A DNA stretch of 64,000 nt. Source: Micropterix aruncella. Its lineage: Eukaryota > Arthropoda > Insecta > Lepidoptera > Micropterigidae. Both the position numbers and the translations under genes were made by a program. A model generated the notes under the pieces. The model was not told the DNA's origin. It worked only from the letters and a program-made list of their open reading frames with translations, and ran no database searches. Below are positions 33,779-44,898 of this stretch, piece after piece. Where the stretch lies: positions 5,057,281-5,121,280 of the forward strand of contig OX155967.1 in NCBI GenBank assembly GCA_944548615.1, given 5' to 3'. Position 1 is the stretch's first letter, and every line of letters begins with the position of its first letter.

Positions 33779-33792
33779 TTGTTTCACTAATG

Positions 33793-34560
33793 CGCCCAAC
33801 ATCCAGGGAGCGTCGTAATATCGATTGTTCATTTGATTTTAGAACGCAGCTTAAGTTGATCTTTGTGTGATGTCTCCGCCAGGGTAATTCCAGTCATACC
33901 TGGAAAAAATCCTTCCTACAGACAGAAAAGGACGGGCTACTAAAGTGGAGCCAATTAAACCTGAACAGCCGAACGTCAACGACGGTCGGTATTTATGTGG
34001 CTGATTAATTCGCGATGGTAATTTTTGTCAATATCTGCTCTTTCAAACGTGTCACTAATTCGCGATGGTTTTCTGCGATGGTTGCGGTATTTGCATTTTT
34101 GGAAGGAAGTCGACGAAGTGCCTTAAGTTCACGAGGCACTGGCAAGTGAACACAGCGGGCTGACCTCCTGCCTACACTACCAGATTTGGACGGATTTCTC
34201 TATCCTCCAGTCTGGTCGCAGATTTGAAACCGCTTGCGTGGCCTCTACCTGATATTAGCGGTTATTCATTTCTAATCTATTGTGGACCGTGGCGCCTTAT
34301 ATCTATTTTTATTTTATTTATTTTTTATTTTTTTATTTTAAACCAGTTGATAGGAGTTCCTACACTTGGTTATGTCAAAAGTAATAAAAATAACAAGTAT
34401 AATATAAATACCTATTAAGGTATAAGATATAAACGTCGGTATTGCAAGGTATGAACGTTGAACATCCAAGCGCAGATTTTCTAGGTTATATATGTAGAGG
34501 AAACAACATTTTCCAATATTTTCAATCAAAATTCTTAAGTAATTTCGTAAAATTTTCTAT
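33793..34560. other. unassigned sequence
   Basis: Moderate GC until 34260, then AT-rich with T-runs at 34300-34340. TTCGCGATGGT occurs twice (34009, 34062). No domain recognised. Confidence 0.25.
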
Positions 34561-34761
34561 ATAATCTAATTTTCTATATAATCCTAAGTACTAAATAATC
34601 AAACAAATATTGGATAATTTCACAAATTATCATACGGGAAGATATTTTAAAGAAAAAACACAAATACAAAGAAATCAGTAATAATAATTATAGTCAATAA
34701 TAGTCGCAATTGTAAAATAGTCAATAATAAAAAGAATAAGGAATAATAATAGTCAGGTAGG

Positions 34762-37650
34762 TCAATAGAGCTGCGAAAAATTGATATTGTCGAAATCCTC
34801 AATGCTATAAATGGGGTTTTTAGTCAAAATACCCTGTACCTTTTTCTTAAAGTGAACCTCCCCAAGGCCCCTAATGTGTAATGGAAGTTTATTGTAGAAT
34901 AAGTAAGATTGGCAGATAAAGCTATTCCGAACCTTACTCAGACGCACCTTAAAATGACGCAAGTCCTCTTTATTTCGCGTATTATGCGAATGAATATTTG
35001 AGTTAGTTGAGGTAGTCTCGATATTTTTTCTAGTATACATGATGTTTTGGTATATATACGCGGCGTACAAAGTCATGATACCAGACTCGATGAAGTACTG
35101 CTTGCAAGATGTTAGCGAAGATATTGAGAACAGATTTCTAATCGCTCGTTTTTGTAGGCGAAAGATCCTTTTAACATTTGCCGCCATTCCCCAGAACATG
35201 AGGCCATAACTTAATAGGGAATGGAAATAGGCAAAGTAGACAGATTTGGAAGCTTCAAAGCCACATAACAATTTGATTTTTTTTATGGCAAATGTGGCGC
35301 TACTTAATTTTTTGCTCAGTTCTTCTAGGTGAGTCGACCATTGCAGATTGCTATCAATATGAATGCCTAGAAATTTCGTATGATCAACATTTTCTAATAC
35401 TTTATCACCATAGCTAATACTGAAGATATTATTTTGGGACGGCCGAAGAGAGAAATTGATGGAGTTTGATTTAGATGCATTAAGAGACAATTGATTTAAT
35501 TGGAACCAAGTACCAAGTTTTTCCATGGTAACGTCAATTCGCTTAACTAGTTGTTCATGATTTGCATCGCTGAAAATTAGTGAGGTATCATCTGCGTACA
35601 GTACAATTTCATCGTTATCAGATAACACGCATTCTGGTATATCATTGATGTATACAAGAAAAAGAAAGGGTCCCAGAATGGAACCTTGAGGTACCCCTTT
35701 AGTAATTTTTTGGTGATCGCTCAAGCTGTTTTGGACTTTAGTGACTTGCGTCCGTCCTTGTAGGTAGGATTGTATTAGGCTTAGAACTGTATCTCTAATG
35801 CCGTAGTGCTCGAGCTTCTGAAGCAAAATAAGGTGATCGACGCAATCAAAGGCCTTGGATAGATCACAAAAAATGCCACAAGTTTTATTCGACTTATCGA
35901 TGCTAGATAATAGTTTTTCCATCAGACCTGCAATCGCATCTATGGTGGATAGTGACTTGCGGAACCCAAATTGCTTTGGCGTAAGGATGTTGTGTTCGGC
36001 AAAAAAGGTACTTAGCCTCTGAAGAATTAATTTTTCAAATATCTTGCTAAAAGATGGCAAAAGTGATATTGGCCTGTAGTTGTTTATGTCTTCCCGGGGT
36101 CCCTTTTTATGGATAGGAATCACTTTTGCCATCTTCATTTTAGTTGGGAAAATTCCAGAGCCAATACATTTATTGAATAGAGAAGACAGATGTTCGGCCA
36201 CCGGGACAATACTGCTCTTCATTATTCTTGTCGAAATAGACCAAAGGTCGGTAGAGTCCTTGATTTTTATAGAGTTACCTATTTTTATAATTTCTTGTGG
36301 CGTCGTATACATAAATTTTAAAGTCGCCTTATTTCTATTGCAATAGCTTGATAGAAGGTCAGAAGAAGTTTGGGTCGTCTCAAATAAGCTAATATTGTCA
36401 ACTTTTGGAATGCTGAATTGGTCGTTAAAGAGCTCTGCAACTGCACTAGTGTCAGATATTGTTTGACTGTTTGAATTTAACCTAATCACATTTTCTGTAG
36501 ACGAACTCCTACGACACTCTTTGCTTATAATATTCCAGACAGCTTTGATTTTATTTTCCGACCGTTCAATGGAGGATTTTAGGTATAATTGTTTTGCCTT
36601 CCAGACAACTTTTTTATATGTCTTCTTATAGGTCTGTATATGTTTTAAAAATTCGGCGTCACATTTTCCTTTTTTTAGTTGATGTAATTCAAACATCCGT
36701 GATCTAGAAACCTTAATACCTGGAGTCGCCCAGTCGTTAAATGTTTTTTTCAGTTTTGGGTAAATTTTTTTTAGGGGAATCGTCGCATCAAGAGATGTTA
36801 GATACCACCTTAAAAAGTTTTCATATGATTCATTTGCATCATTGCTTACCTCGGGGGAATTAGCTATCAAAGCTGCCTGGAAGTTAATAAGCCCATTTTC
36901 GGTAAGTTTTCGTTTAACATAAACTTCTCGGCCAACTCTGCATTTATTGTAGCATTTGACACTCACCATTTGGCCATCGTGGTCTGAGAGACCGCAGTTT
37001 ATATGGTTGACTGCAATAACCTCACAGTTTGAAAATAAGTTGTCAATGCAACTGCTACTGTTTAAAGTAATGCGTGTAGGAAAATTTATAATTTTATACA
37101 TGTTATAGGTGAGGCAAAGATCAATTACAGCATCACAAGTTGCAGATTTTTCCAAGAAGTTTACGTTAAAGTCACCTGCTAAAATTAAAGAAGAGGCTTC
37201 TAGATCAACTTTATCTAGAGCTACTTCGAGGATACTTAAAAATTTTTGAAAATCTGCACTTGGACTTCTATAAAAGCATACGATATTAATGGAAAAGTCC
37301 GGAAGGTTAATACAGCTAAATTCGATGACAGATTCCACTGATAGTTTACATACATCTTCACGAGTTTTGTAACGTATATCCGGTTTTGTGAATATTGCAG
37401 ATCCACCCCTGATGCGTTTCTTTCTTGAGAAACTGCTAGCTAGTGTATATCCAGAAATGTTAATAGTGTCCTTTTCATCTTCTTGGAACCACGATTCACT
37501 AACACAGAAAACATCTACGTCGTTCTCTTCAAGCGCTAGTGCCGCGTCGAGTGTTTTATTTCGAAGGCCTTGCATGTTTTGGTGAACGATCTTAATGGTG
37601 TCGTTTTGGCTCGGGACTGTGATTTTATTTTCTCCCCCTTTATTCCTCAT
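34762..37650 (-). CDS. LINE ORF2: AP endonuclease and reverse transcriptase
   Basis: 962 residues. N-terminal APE-type endonuclease (about 15-235): IVHQNMQGLRNK near 20, CVSESWFQ near 50, LAGDFNVNF near 158, and SDHDGQMV near 222 supplying the catalytic His. Linker 236-470. Reverse transcriptase (about 490-770): VIPIHKKGPREDINNYRPIS, QFGFRKSLSTIDAI, GIFCDLSKAFDCVDH, KGVPQGSILGPFLFLVYIND and YADD at 685-688 (bases 35598-35587), then FLGIHIDSNLQWSTHL. The C-terminal part has the HNTR and FYNKLPLHIRGLGEV signatures. No RNase H domain. All catalytic motifs look intact, so the enzyme may be active. Start chosen as the first ATG; it lies just downstream of ORF1. Confidence 0.93.
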   Translation of the reverse strand: MRNKGGENKITVPSQNDTIKIVHQNMQGLRNKTLDAALALEENDVDVFCVSESWFQEDEKDTINISGYTLASSFSRKKRIRGGSAIFTKPDIRYKTREDVCKLSVESVIEFSCINLPDFSINIVCFYRSPSADFQKFLSILEVALDKVDLEASSLILAGDFNVNFLEKSATCDAVIDLCLTYNMYKIINFPTRITLNSSSCIDNLFSNCEVIAVNHINCGLSDHDGQMVSVKCYNKCRVGREVYVKRKLTENGLINFQAALIANSPEVSNDANESYENFLRWYLTSLDATIPLKKIYPKLKKTFNDWATPGIKVSRSRMFELHQLKKGKCDAEFLKHIQTYKKTYKKVVWKAKQLYLKSSIERSENKIKAVWNIISKECRRSSSTENVIRLNSNSQTISDTSAVAELFNDQFSIPKVDNISLFETTQTSSDLLSSYCNRNKATLKFMYTTPQEIIKIGNSIKIKDSTDLWSISTRIMKSSIVPVAEHLSSLFNKCIGSGIFPTKMKMAKVIPIHKKGPREDINNYRPISLLPSFSKIFEKLILQRLSTFFAEHNILTPKQFGFRKSLSTIDAIAGLMEKLLSSIDKSNKTCGIFCDLSKAFDCVDHLILLQKLEHYGIRDTVLSLIQSYLQGRTQVTKVQNSLSDHQKITKGVPQGSILGPFLFLVYINDIPECVLSDNDEIVLYADDTSLIFSDANHEQLVKRIDVTMEKLGTWFQLNQLSLNASKSNSINFSLRPSQNNIFSISYGDKVLENVDHTKFLGIHIDSNLQWSTHLEELSKKLSSATFAIKKIKLLCGFEASKSVYFAYFHSLLSYGLMFWGMAANVKRIFRLQKRAIRNLFSISSLTSCKQYFIESGIMTLYAAYIYQNIMYTRKNIETTSTNSNIHSHNTRNKEDLRHFKVRLSKVRNSFICQSYLFYNKLPLHIRGLGEVHFKKKVQGILTKNPIYSIEDFDNINFSQLY

Positions 37651-37702
37651 AATCCGTTTGTTGACACCGGCTTGGGTACTTTGTTTAGGTTGATTCGCCT
37701 GG

Positions 37703-39167
37703 TTAATGTTCTCGAAAAAACTGTTCGGATGTACTGACGTGTTTTGTCGTATTCCTAACTAACGTCTTCTTTACTAGTTGACAGAACTTCCATTGGCCTT
37801 TTGTATTTAAGCATGATCCTTTCTGGTTATAGTCGCTCTCAGTAAGGTGGTCCGTTAGCCATATAAATTTGGCATGAGTGTATGTTTTTGAGATGCTATA
37901 CAACATTTTATTTATCGGTAGGATCGAGTAGTTCACATCTGCATTATCCAGCCTATACGGAATAGATGTTATGATGATGTTAGTATTACGGCTTGATTTC
38001 AGTAGTTCGTGTATGCCAGCACAAATTTTTTCTTTAGTTCTCAAAGAAGATTCAGATGTTCTAAAGTAGCTGTAATGAATACCACCAGAAACGACACAGT
38101 AATCGCTTTTTGTCAGAGCAGTGATAGACTTGGACTCATTTCCTGATAAAAGAAAGTGGGGAGCCTCATGGTTGATAATGCCCACAGATTGATGGTTAGC
38201 TGGCAATATTGAATTGAGTTTTGAGGCGCAACTTTTTCCATTTTCGTCCGATAGAAGCAGGATTTGGTGTGTACGTTTTTTATGTATGTTTATATTTTTA
38301 TTTTCACTACTTGTTTGCTTTTCTCTAATGTCCATTTTGGTCTTTGTTGTTGTAATTGATTTCATTGACTTACAATTTTTAGTTTTCTTTGCTTTTAGTT
38401 TAGATCCATCTTTCTTCTTTTTTCCACTACTTTTCGCAGACTCAGTATCTTTTCTATATCGATCATTTTTATTTTCTTCGTCTACGTCTTTATACGTCAA
38501 ATACATTTCCTTCAGGGATTTTCCATCGTCAGGTATGATTTTCCCATATATATTTTTTTTCTCTATTTAGTTCTTCAATTTTTCTATCTCTTTCGGAAAT
38601 TGATGTTGTAAGAATCTGACACTCGAGTTCTTTATCTCTAACAATCTGTTTTAAATTCATAAGCTCTTGATTATAATCCGAGAGTTCCGAAAGAGTATTG
38701 TTAATGTGCGAAATATCGTTGTATTGATGGTATGAATCAGTTTTGTTTTCAAGGTTCGAGTTAATTTTTTCCAATTTCGATATGTATTCATGTAGGTATT
38801 GGTATTCGCTTCTTTCCTGCTCATATTCTTTCAACTTGCTTAGAACTTTGTATTTTTCTGCGTTGGCTTCATCAAACGATCGCTTCAATTCCGAAATAAT
38901 TTTTTTCAGGTCAATATTTTCCTTGCACACTTTGTCAAACTCTTGGAAATTTTCGTTATTTTCTTGCAAGAGTTTTTCGTTTTCTATTTTATATTTATTA
39001 TTCTCTATCGTAAGTTTCTTCGTAATATTTGCATATTTTAAAATAGTAGGATTATTGAGATCGTCTATTTTTCCTTTTGCGATAACTGAGATGGTATTAT
39101 CCCTCCGTGATTGAGTACTGACACTACCCTGTGTTTTTGTAATAATAGCTTTTTGTCTCGTTAACAT
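37703..39167 (-). CDS. LINE ORF1: coiled coil plus degenerate SGNH-like domain, one frame break
   Basis: The first part (39167-38529, 212 codons, MLTRQKAIITKTQGSVSTQS) is a long heptad-rich coiled coil (about 40-205), Lys/Glu/Asn-rich. It stops shortly after an A8 run (near 38550); the sense continues one base out of frame into 38506-37703: a basic Lys-rich stretch (KKKKDGSKLKAKKTK), then HQILLLSDENGKSCASKLNS, YCVVSGGIHYSY, NIIITSIPYRLDN and a C-terminal LNTKGQWKFC. The order of blocks resembles the SGNH/esterase-like domain of CR1/L2-group ORF1 proteins, but the expected GDS serine box reads SDENGKS and the last block has Cys where His is usual (GSCLNTKGQ), so catalysis is doubtful. Probable role: RNA binding and oligomerisation in the RNP. 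Confidence 0.7.
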
Positions 39168-39200
39168 TTTTGAGCAGTCAATTCAAATGAAAAGAAAGAC

Positions 39201-39989
39201 TATTCCTTAATTAAGCGATATTTCGAGTAAGTCAGCTTAATTTAATATTTATATGCTGGCGACGGCACTTGAATAATCGATCTGTAGTGTGCAAGCAGCT
39301 TTATGTCATAGACAATTTCAATTCTTTCTGCTTATAATCAGAGCGGCATTGTTTACATTAGTTCAAAAATGACGGTAGTCTTCCGATTGAATTGCTATCG
39401 TTCTGCCGTTCCGTATTTACGATTTTCAGTTAAAATTGCTTTATTATTGCGAAGTTTCGTTACTTTGTCGGGCTGAAATTGAATATCGCGTTAAAGTACG
39501 GCCGATTTTGGATAATTTAAGAATGAGACTATCAATATCATGCGTGATCTGGTGGCCAACGGATTGTTTAAAAGGTTACTGATATCAGGTCAATAACCAC
39601 TCCGCTGCTTAGGAAATATACGTTATTCGCAGAAGTGACCAGTCGACTGTCCAACGCCGCACCACGCGCAAACCGTCCAGCAGCGCCCGAGGCCTTCTCC
39701 CAGATGATGCGGTCCCACCTGTGAACGACAAAGCTGTGACAGGGTTCACAAATCCTTTTCAGGATAGTCCCTCGCAGAGGAAGCTTTCGGATGGCAGTTG
39801 AACCGTGAGTTGAGCGGACCCAAAATAATAAACAGGCCATCGGGAATAAGATGCACGGATTCGTTGAATACCAGACAATACAACAATAAGTTCCAAATAC
39901 TTTAAAATAAATCAAATTAAAATTTAACGACATCCATTTCACGATATTCACACTACTGCCAAACAGAAAGGGAGTGTAATGTGATCAGG
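39201..39989. other. unassigned, with one unrecognised open frame
   Basis: Minus-strand frame 39951-39568 (127 codons) encodes WVRSTHGSTAIRKLPLRGTI and FVVHRWDRIIWEKASGAAGR; GC is higher across it than around it. It looks like a fragment of an old transposon protein but I do not recognise the family. Confidence 0.3.
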
Positions 39990-40375
39990 ATTCAACTATG
40001 TATGTTTTCCGTTTCTTTATTCCACCATAACTTCTAAACGCTTAAACGGATTTAGAAGTGTGTGGTATTGTTAGAATTGTTATGTCATCTCGTGTATCAT
40101 GGGATACCTTAACTGTCCAAATATCTATTAAATAGTTGTCTTAATGTCCAAATGTCCAAATTTCAATAAATTAACATAAATATATCGTGTTTAGTGTCAA
40201 ACGAAAAAAAATATTGCGTACATTCCGGAAATATACATGTATTTATATAGATAATACCTAAACCACATATATTTCATAAAAATCATCATAAAAATATTTA
40301 TAAATACAATAGTTCACTTTGTGTAAGGGCAGTCTAGTTTTTTATTCTTATTTATATATTTACTTGTTACTCAAA
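39990..40375 (-). repeat. repeat A, near-full copy
   Basis: In inverted orientation: ATGTATGTTTTCCGTTTCTT, CCACCATAACTTCTAAACGC, TTAACATAAATATATCGTGT, AATAGTTCACTTTGTGTAAG and an end in TATATATTTACTTGTTA. Colinear with 51485-51900. Confidence 0.75.
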
Positions 40376-40999
40376 CTTTTCGAATTTCCGCGCGTTGAGC
40401 TCTTTTGCGTGAGGTTTCGCAGCCCACAAATTACTACATATTTCTGCAGCGTTCGTTATAGCTAGCAAGTTGATAGGTTCCTTTTAAAGTTCACTTTAAT
40501 TGACATAAGAAGAAATATTAACTTTAACCGGTATTTTTAAATTGTGCGGGTAAATGCTTCCTTAGAGACGCAGCACGATGATAATCTTTTGTATTTTTTC
40601 ATATCTAATTTATATATGCTCAGGGCCGCTAACTTGCTCCAAACTCTAAAACGCGATTCGATTCGAAACACTAAAACTCTGTCTGTAAGGGATTTCCTAA
40701 AATAAAATATAAGTGGTTTAGAAATGTGCAAGATGTGCTTTGATACACTAATTTATTAATCGCTTTCACATTTTGGCCTCAACAATAATCCCATATAATC
40801 GAACTCAGTACGGTAAACATAGAAAATTCCAGTATCATTGGCCTCCACACATGCTTTCTATAAGTTGGACGTGTTTAACAGCTGTGCTGAATCGTTTGTA
40901 GTCTAGATATTATTTTGTATATTAGATATAAACTGTTTAGGGCACTCACGAATCGAAAAGACAGATGAACAAAATAGTGTTGAAGAAATTTCTCAAAGT
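40376..40999. other. unassigned sequence
   Basis: No gene or repeat recognised; could be unique DNA. Confidence 0.25.
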
Positions 41000-41163
41000 A
41001 AAATTTTCCTTTTCCGGCAGAGGAAAGTATAGTCACTTTTGTGTGTCTGTGTGTATTCCTTGACTTGCAAATTTGGCATACAGGCATGGCAAGAGTTGAA
41101 AAGATTGTAGTTGAAATCGGTCCACCAGAGGGCGCGCTAGTCGTACTTCAATATCGAAATATT

Positions 41164-42638
41164 TATTTTTTTATTTATTTATTTAATTTAACAATTCATT
41201 TACAAGTGCACAAGTATCACTAATAATCATATCAATAAAAAAAATATATATAATTAAAATTAAAATTAAAATTAAACACGGCCGATATGAGCATTAGCAT
41301 TTAAGTACTGCTGCTGCCCAACTAAGTGCCAGGACTTGTTCCAGGGCAGCTAGCTCTCTAGTTTTTATATCACATATATTCGGCAATGAATAATAAAAAA
41401 AAAATAAAAAGGAAAAGAAATATATATATTCCCGTCACCATTACAAATTATAACTAATAATCACTAACTAATGATCACAATAGGAAATAAAACACAAAAA
41501 TAAATAATCGTGTTAATAAAATAAAAATAAAATGTCAAATGATATCAAACAATAGTCATCAAAATTTATGAATAAGTAATAGTAATAAATAAAAATAAAA
41601 AAAAGTCAAAGAAAATAATAATAATAATAAGAAATGTCAGGGATAATTGTCTCGGTATATTAATTTGTGGATATTTTGCCGGGCGTCATATTTTAGCCAG
41701 GAATCAATTTTGGCTTTAAAAGAAGAAGAAGACTTCGGCACATACATTTTTAAATCTTCATCTAGCATATTAAAGATCCTGGGGGCTATGTACACAAAAT
41801 GCCTCTGCCCAAAAGTGGTCTGCATTCGAGGGACGTCAAAATGTATAGTTCGGGATTGCCGCGTGCAGATTGTTTGCTGGGTTCTTATTGCGGTCTCTAA
41901 ATTAGTTTGATAGTCACAGAGCGCCGTTTTCACGTATAGTTGTGGTACATCTAGCACGTTATATTCTCTGTAGAGATCATCTGAAGAGTATCTCCAAGGT
42001 TTTCTCTTTATAATTTTAAGTATTAGCTTTTGAGCTCTAATCAAGGGCTCCATATGAATTTTCGCTGCACCTCCCCACCCTATGAACCCATAGGTTAGGA
42101 TAGATTGGCACAGGGCATGGTATACTATCTTAAGTGTCCTTTGGTCCAGAATGCCTCTAAGGTCTTTGAAAATATACGTGAGTTTCCTAACTTTTGCCGA
42201 CAGCTCCATTATGTGGGTGCTCCATTGTAGCCGGTAATCAATTAATATACCAAGATATTTAATGTTGTCAACTTTATTGAGATTAATACATTTACAGTTT
42301 TCGGGGTTAAGACAATCTCTGTGGAGTTTCAGAATATGCTCTTGTTTTGGTTGAGCTACACTGGTGGCACTAAATGTTATGTACATGGTTTTTTGCGCAT
42401 TGAGTGATAGTAGTGCACCATCTAACCACAATACTACCTTCTGAAGTCCCATAGAAGCCTTTTCAAAGGTCTCTTTCCAAGTTTTTGCCTTGAAAAGTAG
42501 AGCGGTGTCATCGGCAAAAGTAACAACTTGTCCACCAATAGTTTGATTACAAAGCTCATTAATATATATTAAAAACAATATCGGACCAAGGACACTACCT
42601 TGCGGAACACCATATTTGAGAGGCGCGGGATCACCGGG
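41164..42638 (-). mobile_element. 5'-truncated LINE inserted in repeat B
   Basis: Ends at 41164 in a (TTTA)n run (TAAA tail on the coding strand) and is broken at about 42638 within the RT. ATATT on both sides (41159-41163, 42639-42643) is a short probable target duplication. The 3' UTR block GCCCAACTAAGTGCCAGGAC is shared with LINE 3' ends at 47176-47620 and, more diverged, 58641-59040. Confidence 0.8.
41637..42612 (-). pseudogene. LINE reverse transcriptase, C-terminal half
   Basis: Starts mid-domain at GVPQGSVLGPILFLIYINEL (42612 downwards) and stays open for about 325 codons to a stop at 41637. Has the FADD catalytic box (VTFADDTALLF), LSLNAQKTMYITF, YLGILIDYRLQWSTHIMELS, and the C-terminal IMELS...RAQKLILKIIKRKPWRYSSD region with a CNCK-like insert (CLNPENCKCIN). 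A complete ORF2 would be about 900 residues with an endonuclease; neither the endonuclease nor RT fingers remain. No stop or frame break in what is left suggests moderately recent insertion. Confidence 0.85.
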
Positions 42639-43062
42639 ATATTGCAGTTAGAGACATAAAATTCAATACACAGATGCCTTATTGGACCGAAATCGCGTTG
42701 CGAAATTTTCGTTGGAATATCTCGTAAAGAAGCGAAGCAGAAATAATAATTAAATACCGCCGTATTTAAGAAAAGACTAGATTATACTACATTATTTTAA
42801 TACCACGGAAATAATACTACAAAAAATTACAAAAAATACTAGTTTTGCTATCATATCGGGTGCGGTGGAGAGTTGTCGGGTGGGGGGAAGGGTGAATTGG
42901 CGGAGGTGGTGGGGGTTGGGGTAAGGGGGTGTTGATGGGTTTGGCGCGAAAAGGGGGATTGTCTGATTGCAGGGAAAGTCTTAGGGTGACACAACTGTTT
43001 TTTTTAATATGTCGATTATTCGATTTGATAATATTATTCTATTCGATGTTTTAATAATATAC

Positions 43063-43454
43063 AGGTGAGTTTTAATTAACCGGCATCCTTGAAGTTTTGA
43101 TAAAAAATTGGGAAGAAGACAAAATACATATATTTAAATGATTTTTTTATATTCTCAAAAATAGTATAAAAAGCGCTGGGTACTAGGCGCTATCTAGCTG
43201 TAGGTTAAATGTCACTAATATTGTTTATTGGCGATATTTTACCTACCGATAGATGACGCAGTGCGCTCAAACGCTTGTCAAACTTTTATTTGACAGTCCA
43301 ATTCTTTAAAAAAAAAAAATAAAAAAAAACTAAAAACGTTTTATTATTAAAAAAAAAACTTTTTTTTTTATTTTCCAAAAAAAAAACAAAAGTTACTTAG
43401 TTGCTCGTACTGATTCACGCCTTTGAAGGATGCCAGTTAAAAAAAACTCTACCG
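43063..43454. mobile_element. MITE with about 30-bp termini and 10-bp target duplication
   Basis: Left end GGTGAGTTTTAATTAACCGG (to CATCCTTGAAG) and right end AAGGATGCCAGTTAAAAAAA (to ACTCTACC) are inverted repeats. AATAATATAC is present at 43053-43062 and 43455-43464. A 9-10 bp duplication with such termini suggests the Mutator superfamily; that is inference. Interior has A and T homopolymer runs and no frame. Confidence 0.75.
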
Positions 43455-43499
43455 AATAATATACTAGATTGGACATCTGGATAATAGTATTTACTCGCA

Positions 43500-44235
43500 T
43501 GTGTTATCGCTATAATTACATTACATTACATTACATTTTCGTCGTGTCCAATTGACGGTTAAAGACCGCTCTTGAACGTGTCAAAATAATTGGGTTAGGT
43601 AGTAAGTTTCGTTACTACTCTTTACTGAACATACATAGGTAGTCAAGAATTAACTACTAGATTGTCAAACTATAAATATAAATAATCAAAATAGAAGCCT
43701 AATATTTGAAGTAGTTAGTAATTCGAAAAGATACGTAGTAAAATTATTCATCGTAATATTCAAATTGTCAGTACAATGTTAAATAATCAAATTAAATTTA
43801 CGTTATGCATTTTAAACAGATATAATACCATATAAAATAATCAGACAATAAGGCTCTACTTTTTTAAGTAATTTAAATGGGCACAATATTTGAAAAATCA
43901 TGGCCCTCAAATTCGGCCAAATTATAGAAAGGCTGGCCAGCATCATCATCAGCATCTCCTTGATCATCCTCAGCATCTCCTTGATGTTTTTTTTTAATTT
44001 TATGTCCTCCAGCTGTTTAAATTTTGTAGGGAATAGATTATAGAATTTAATGCTAAGGTACAAGTAGCTTTTCTGTACTTTTGCCAGTCGTATTCGGGTA
44101 CGCATAAAAGGGAGCTACCGCGGGTATAATGCGAGTGAATGTCTGCATTAATTGGTGTTTCTGCTAGGTGCTGTCTACCATACATTAAACACTGGTATAT
44201 GAACGCCGAATACATAGTCAGTCATAATTAATTTA
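43500..44235 (-). mobile_element. LINE 3' end with (AATGT)n tail
   Basis: Tail repeats ATTACATTACATTACATT at 43505-43525 (plus strand). Minus frames 44215-44000 (YSAFIYQCLMYGRQHLAETP, INADIHSHYTRGSS) and 44105-43812 (RIRLAKVQKSYLYLSIKFYN, LFPTKFKQLEDIKLKKNIKE) match, in order, the C-terminus of the LINE ORF2 at 34762-37650 (AYIYQNIMYTRK, SHNTR, FYNKLPLHIRGLGEVHFKKK). One frame break near 44100. Confidence 0.8.
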
Positions 44236-44720
44236 AATAATAGGTACCTAACGTATTTCATGCTATAAAATAATGTCTGCACAACTGTAAGATTTTTATG
44301 TCGATAAGTAATGATTGATTGATTGGTCGGCATGACATCTTTTCCACCGCCATTATTTTCTATGTTGACAGATAACGAACATACTCATATCGACTTTATG
44401 AATAAAACGCCACAGATTTTATGCACAGAAATATAGGTATATATTCTAAGTCCAAACACGCTTTGGCCATTAGTTGTACCCCATGACCCGCATGGGCGTA
44501 CGAGTGCTAGCTCCACTCCGAAAGGAGGTTGGTGAGTTGGGTGAGATGTCTCTGAGAGCGAGCCCGTTGTCGTGTAGGTTCACTTTCGCAACGTGCGCAA
44601 CGTGACCGATGTCGGATAGTTTCCTTTTCCAATAATGCCCGCAGAGTTCGACAACATTGGGCCGTGATTCCTTTTAGCCTGGTCATCGGGCATACGAATT
44701 GAACCACCGAATTGGTACTA
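44236..44720. other. unassigned, contains a GC-richer open frame
   Basis: Minus frame 44707-44507 (66 codons; CARCESEPTRQRARSQRHLT) is in GC-richer DNA and looks like a piece of a transposon protein, not identified. Confidence 0.3.
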
Positions 44721-44898
44721 AAGTACGGGCCAAAGGAACGTTCCGATGGGGGTAATAAACCGAGCTGTCAACAAGGATGCGGCTAACGTCGATATTGTTT
44801 ATCGATGAATTACTCTTGCTCGGTGAATTACGCTTGCTATTATACATCTGCATTTATTATAGTACCGATTGCTATATTTTTTAATATTTTCGGTTTAA

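Larger units (their letters stand above)
34561..39200 (-). mobile_element. near-complete LINE, two ORFs, CR1/Jockey-group
   Basis: Minus strand. ORF1 (39167-37703) is followed 52 bases later by ORF2 (37650-34762). Endonuclease and RT are both present and ORF2 is uninterrupted for 962 codons; ORF1 has a single frame break at an A8 run. The 3' UTR is AT-rich, with TAATAATAG-type repeats near 34672-34752, but I could not fix its end or a target duplication. Limits at 34561 and 39200 are estimates. A related 3' fragment with an (AATGT)n tail lies at 43500-44235. Confidence 0.85.
41000..42997 (+). repeat. repeat B, copy split by a LINE
   Basis: Left part 41000-41163 (TTTTGTGTGTCTGTGTGTAT, GGTCCACCAGAGGGCGCGCT, AATATCGAAATATT) and right part 42639-42997 (ATTGCAGTTAGAGACATAAA, TTGGAATATCTCGTAAAGAA, then a G-rich block and AAGTCTTAGGGTGACACAAC) align with 53035-53745 once the LINE is removed. 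Confidence 0.7.
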
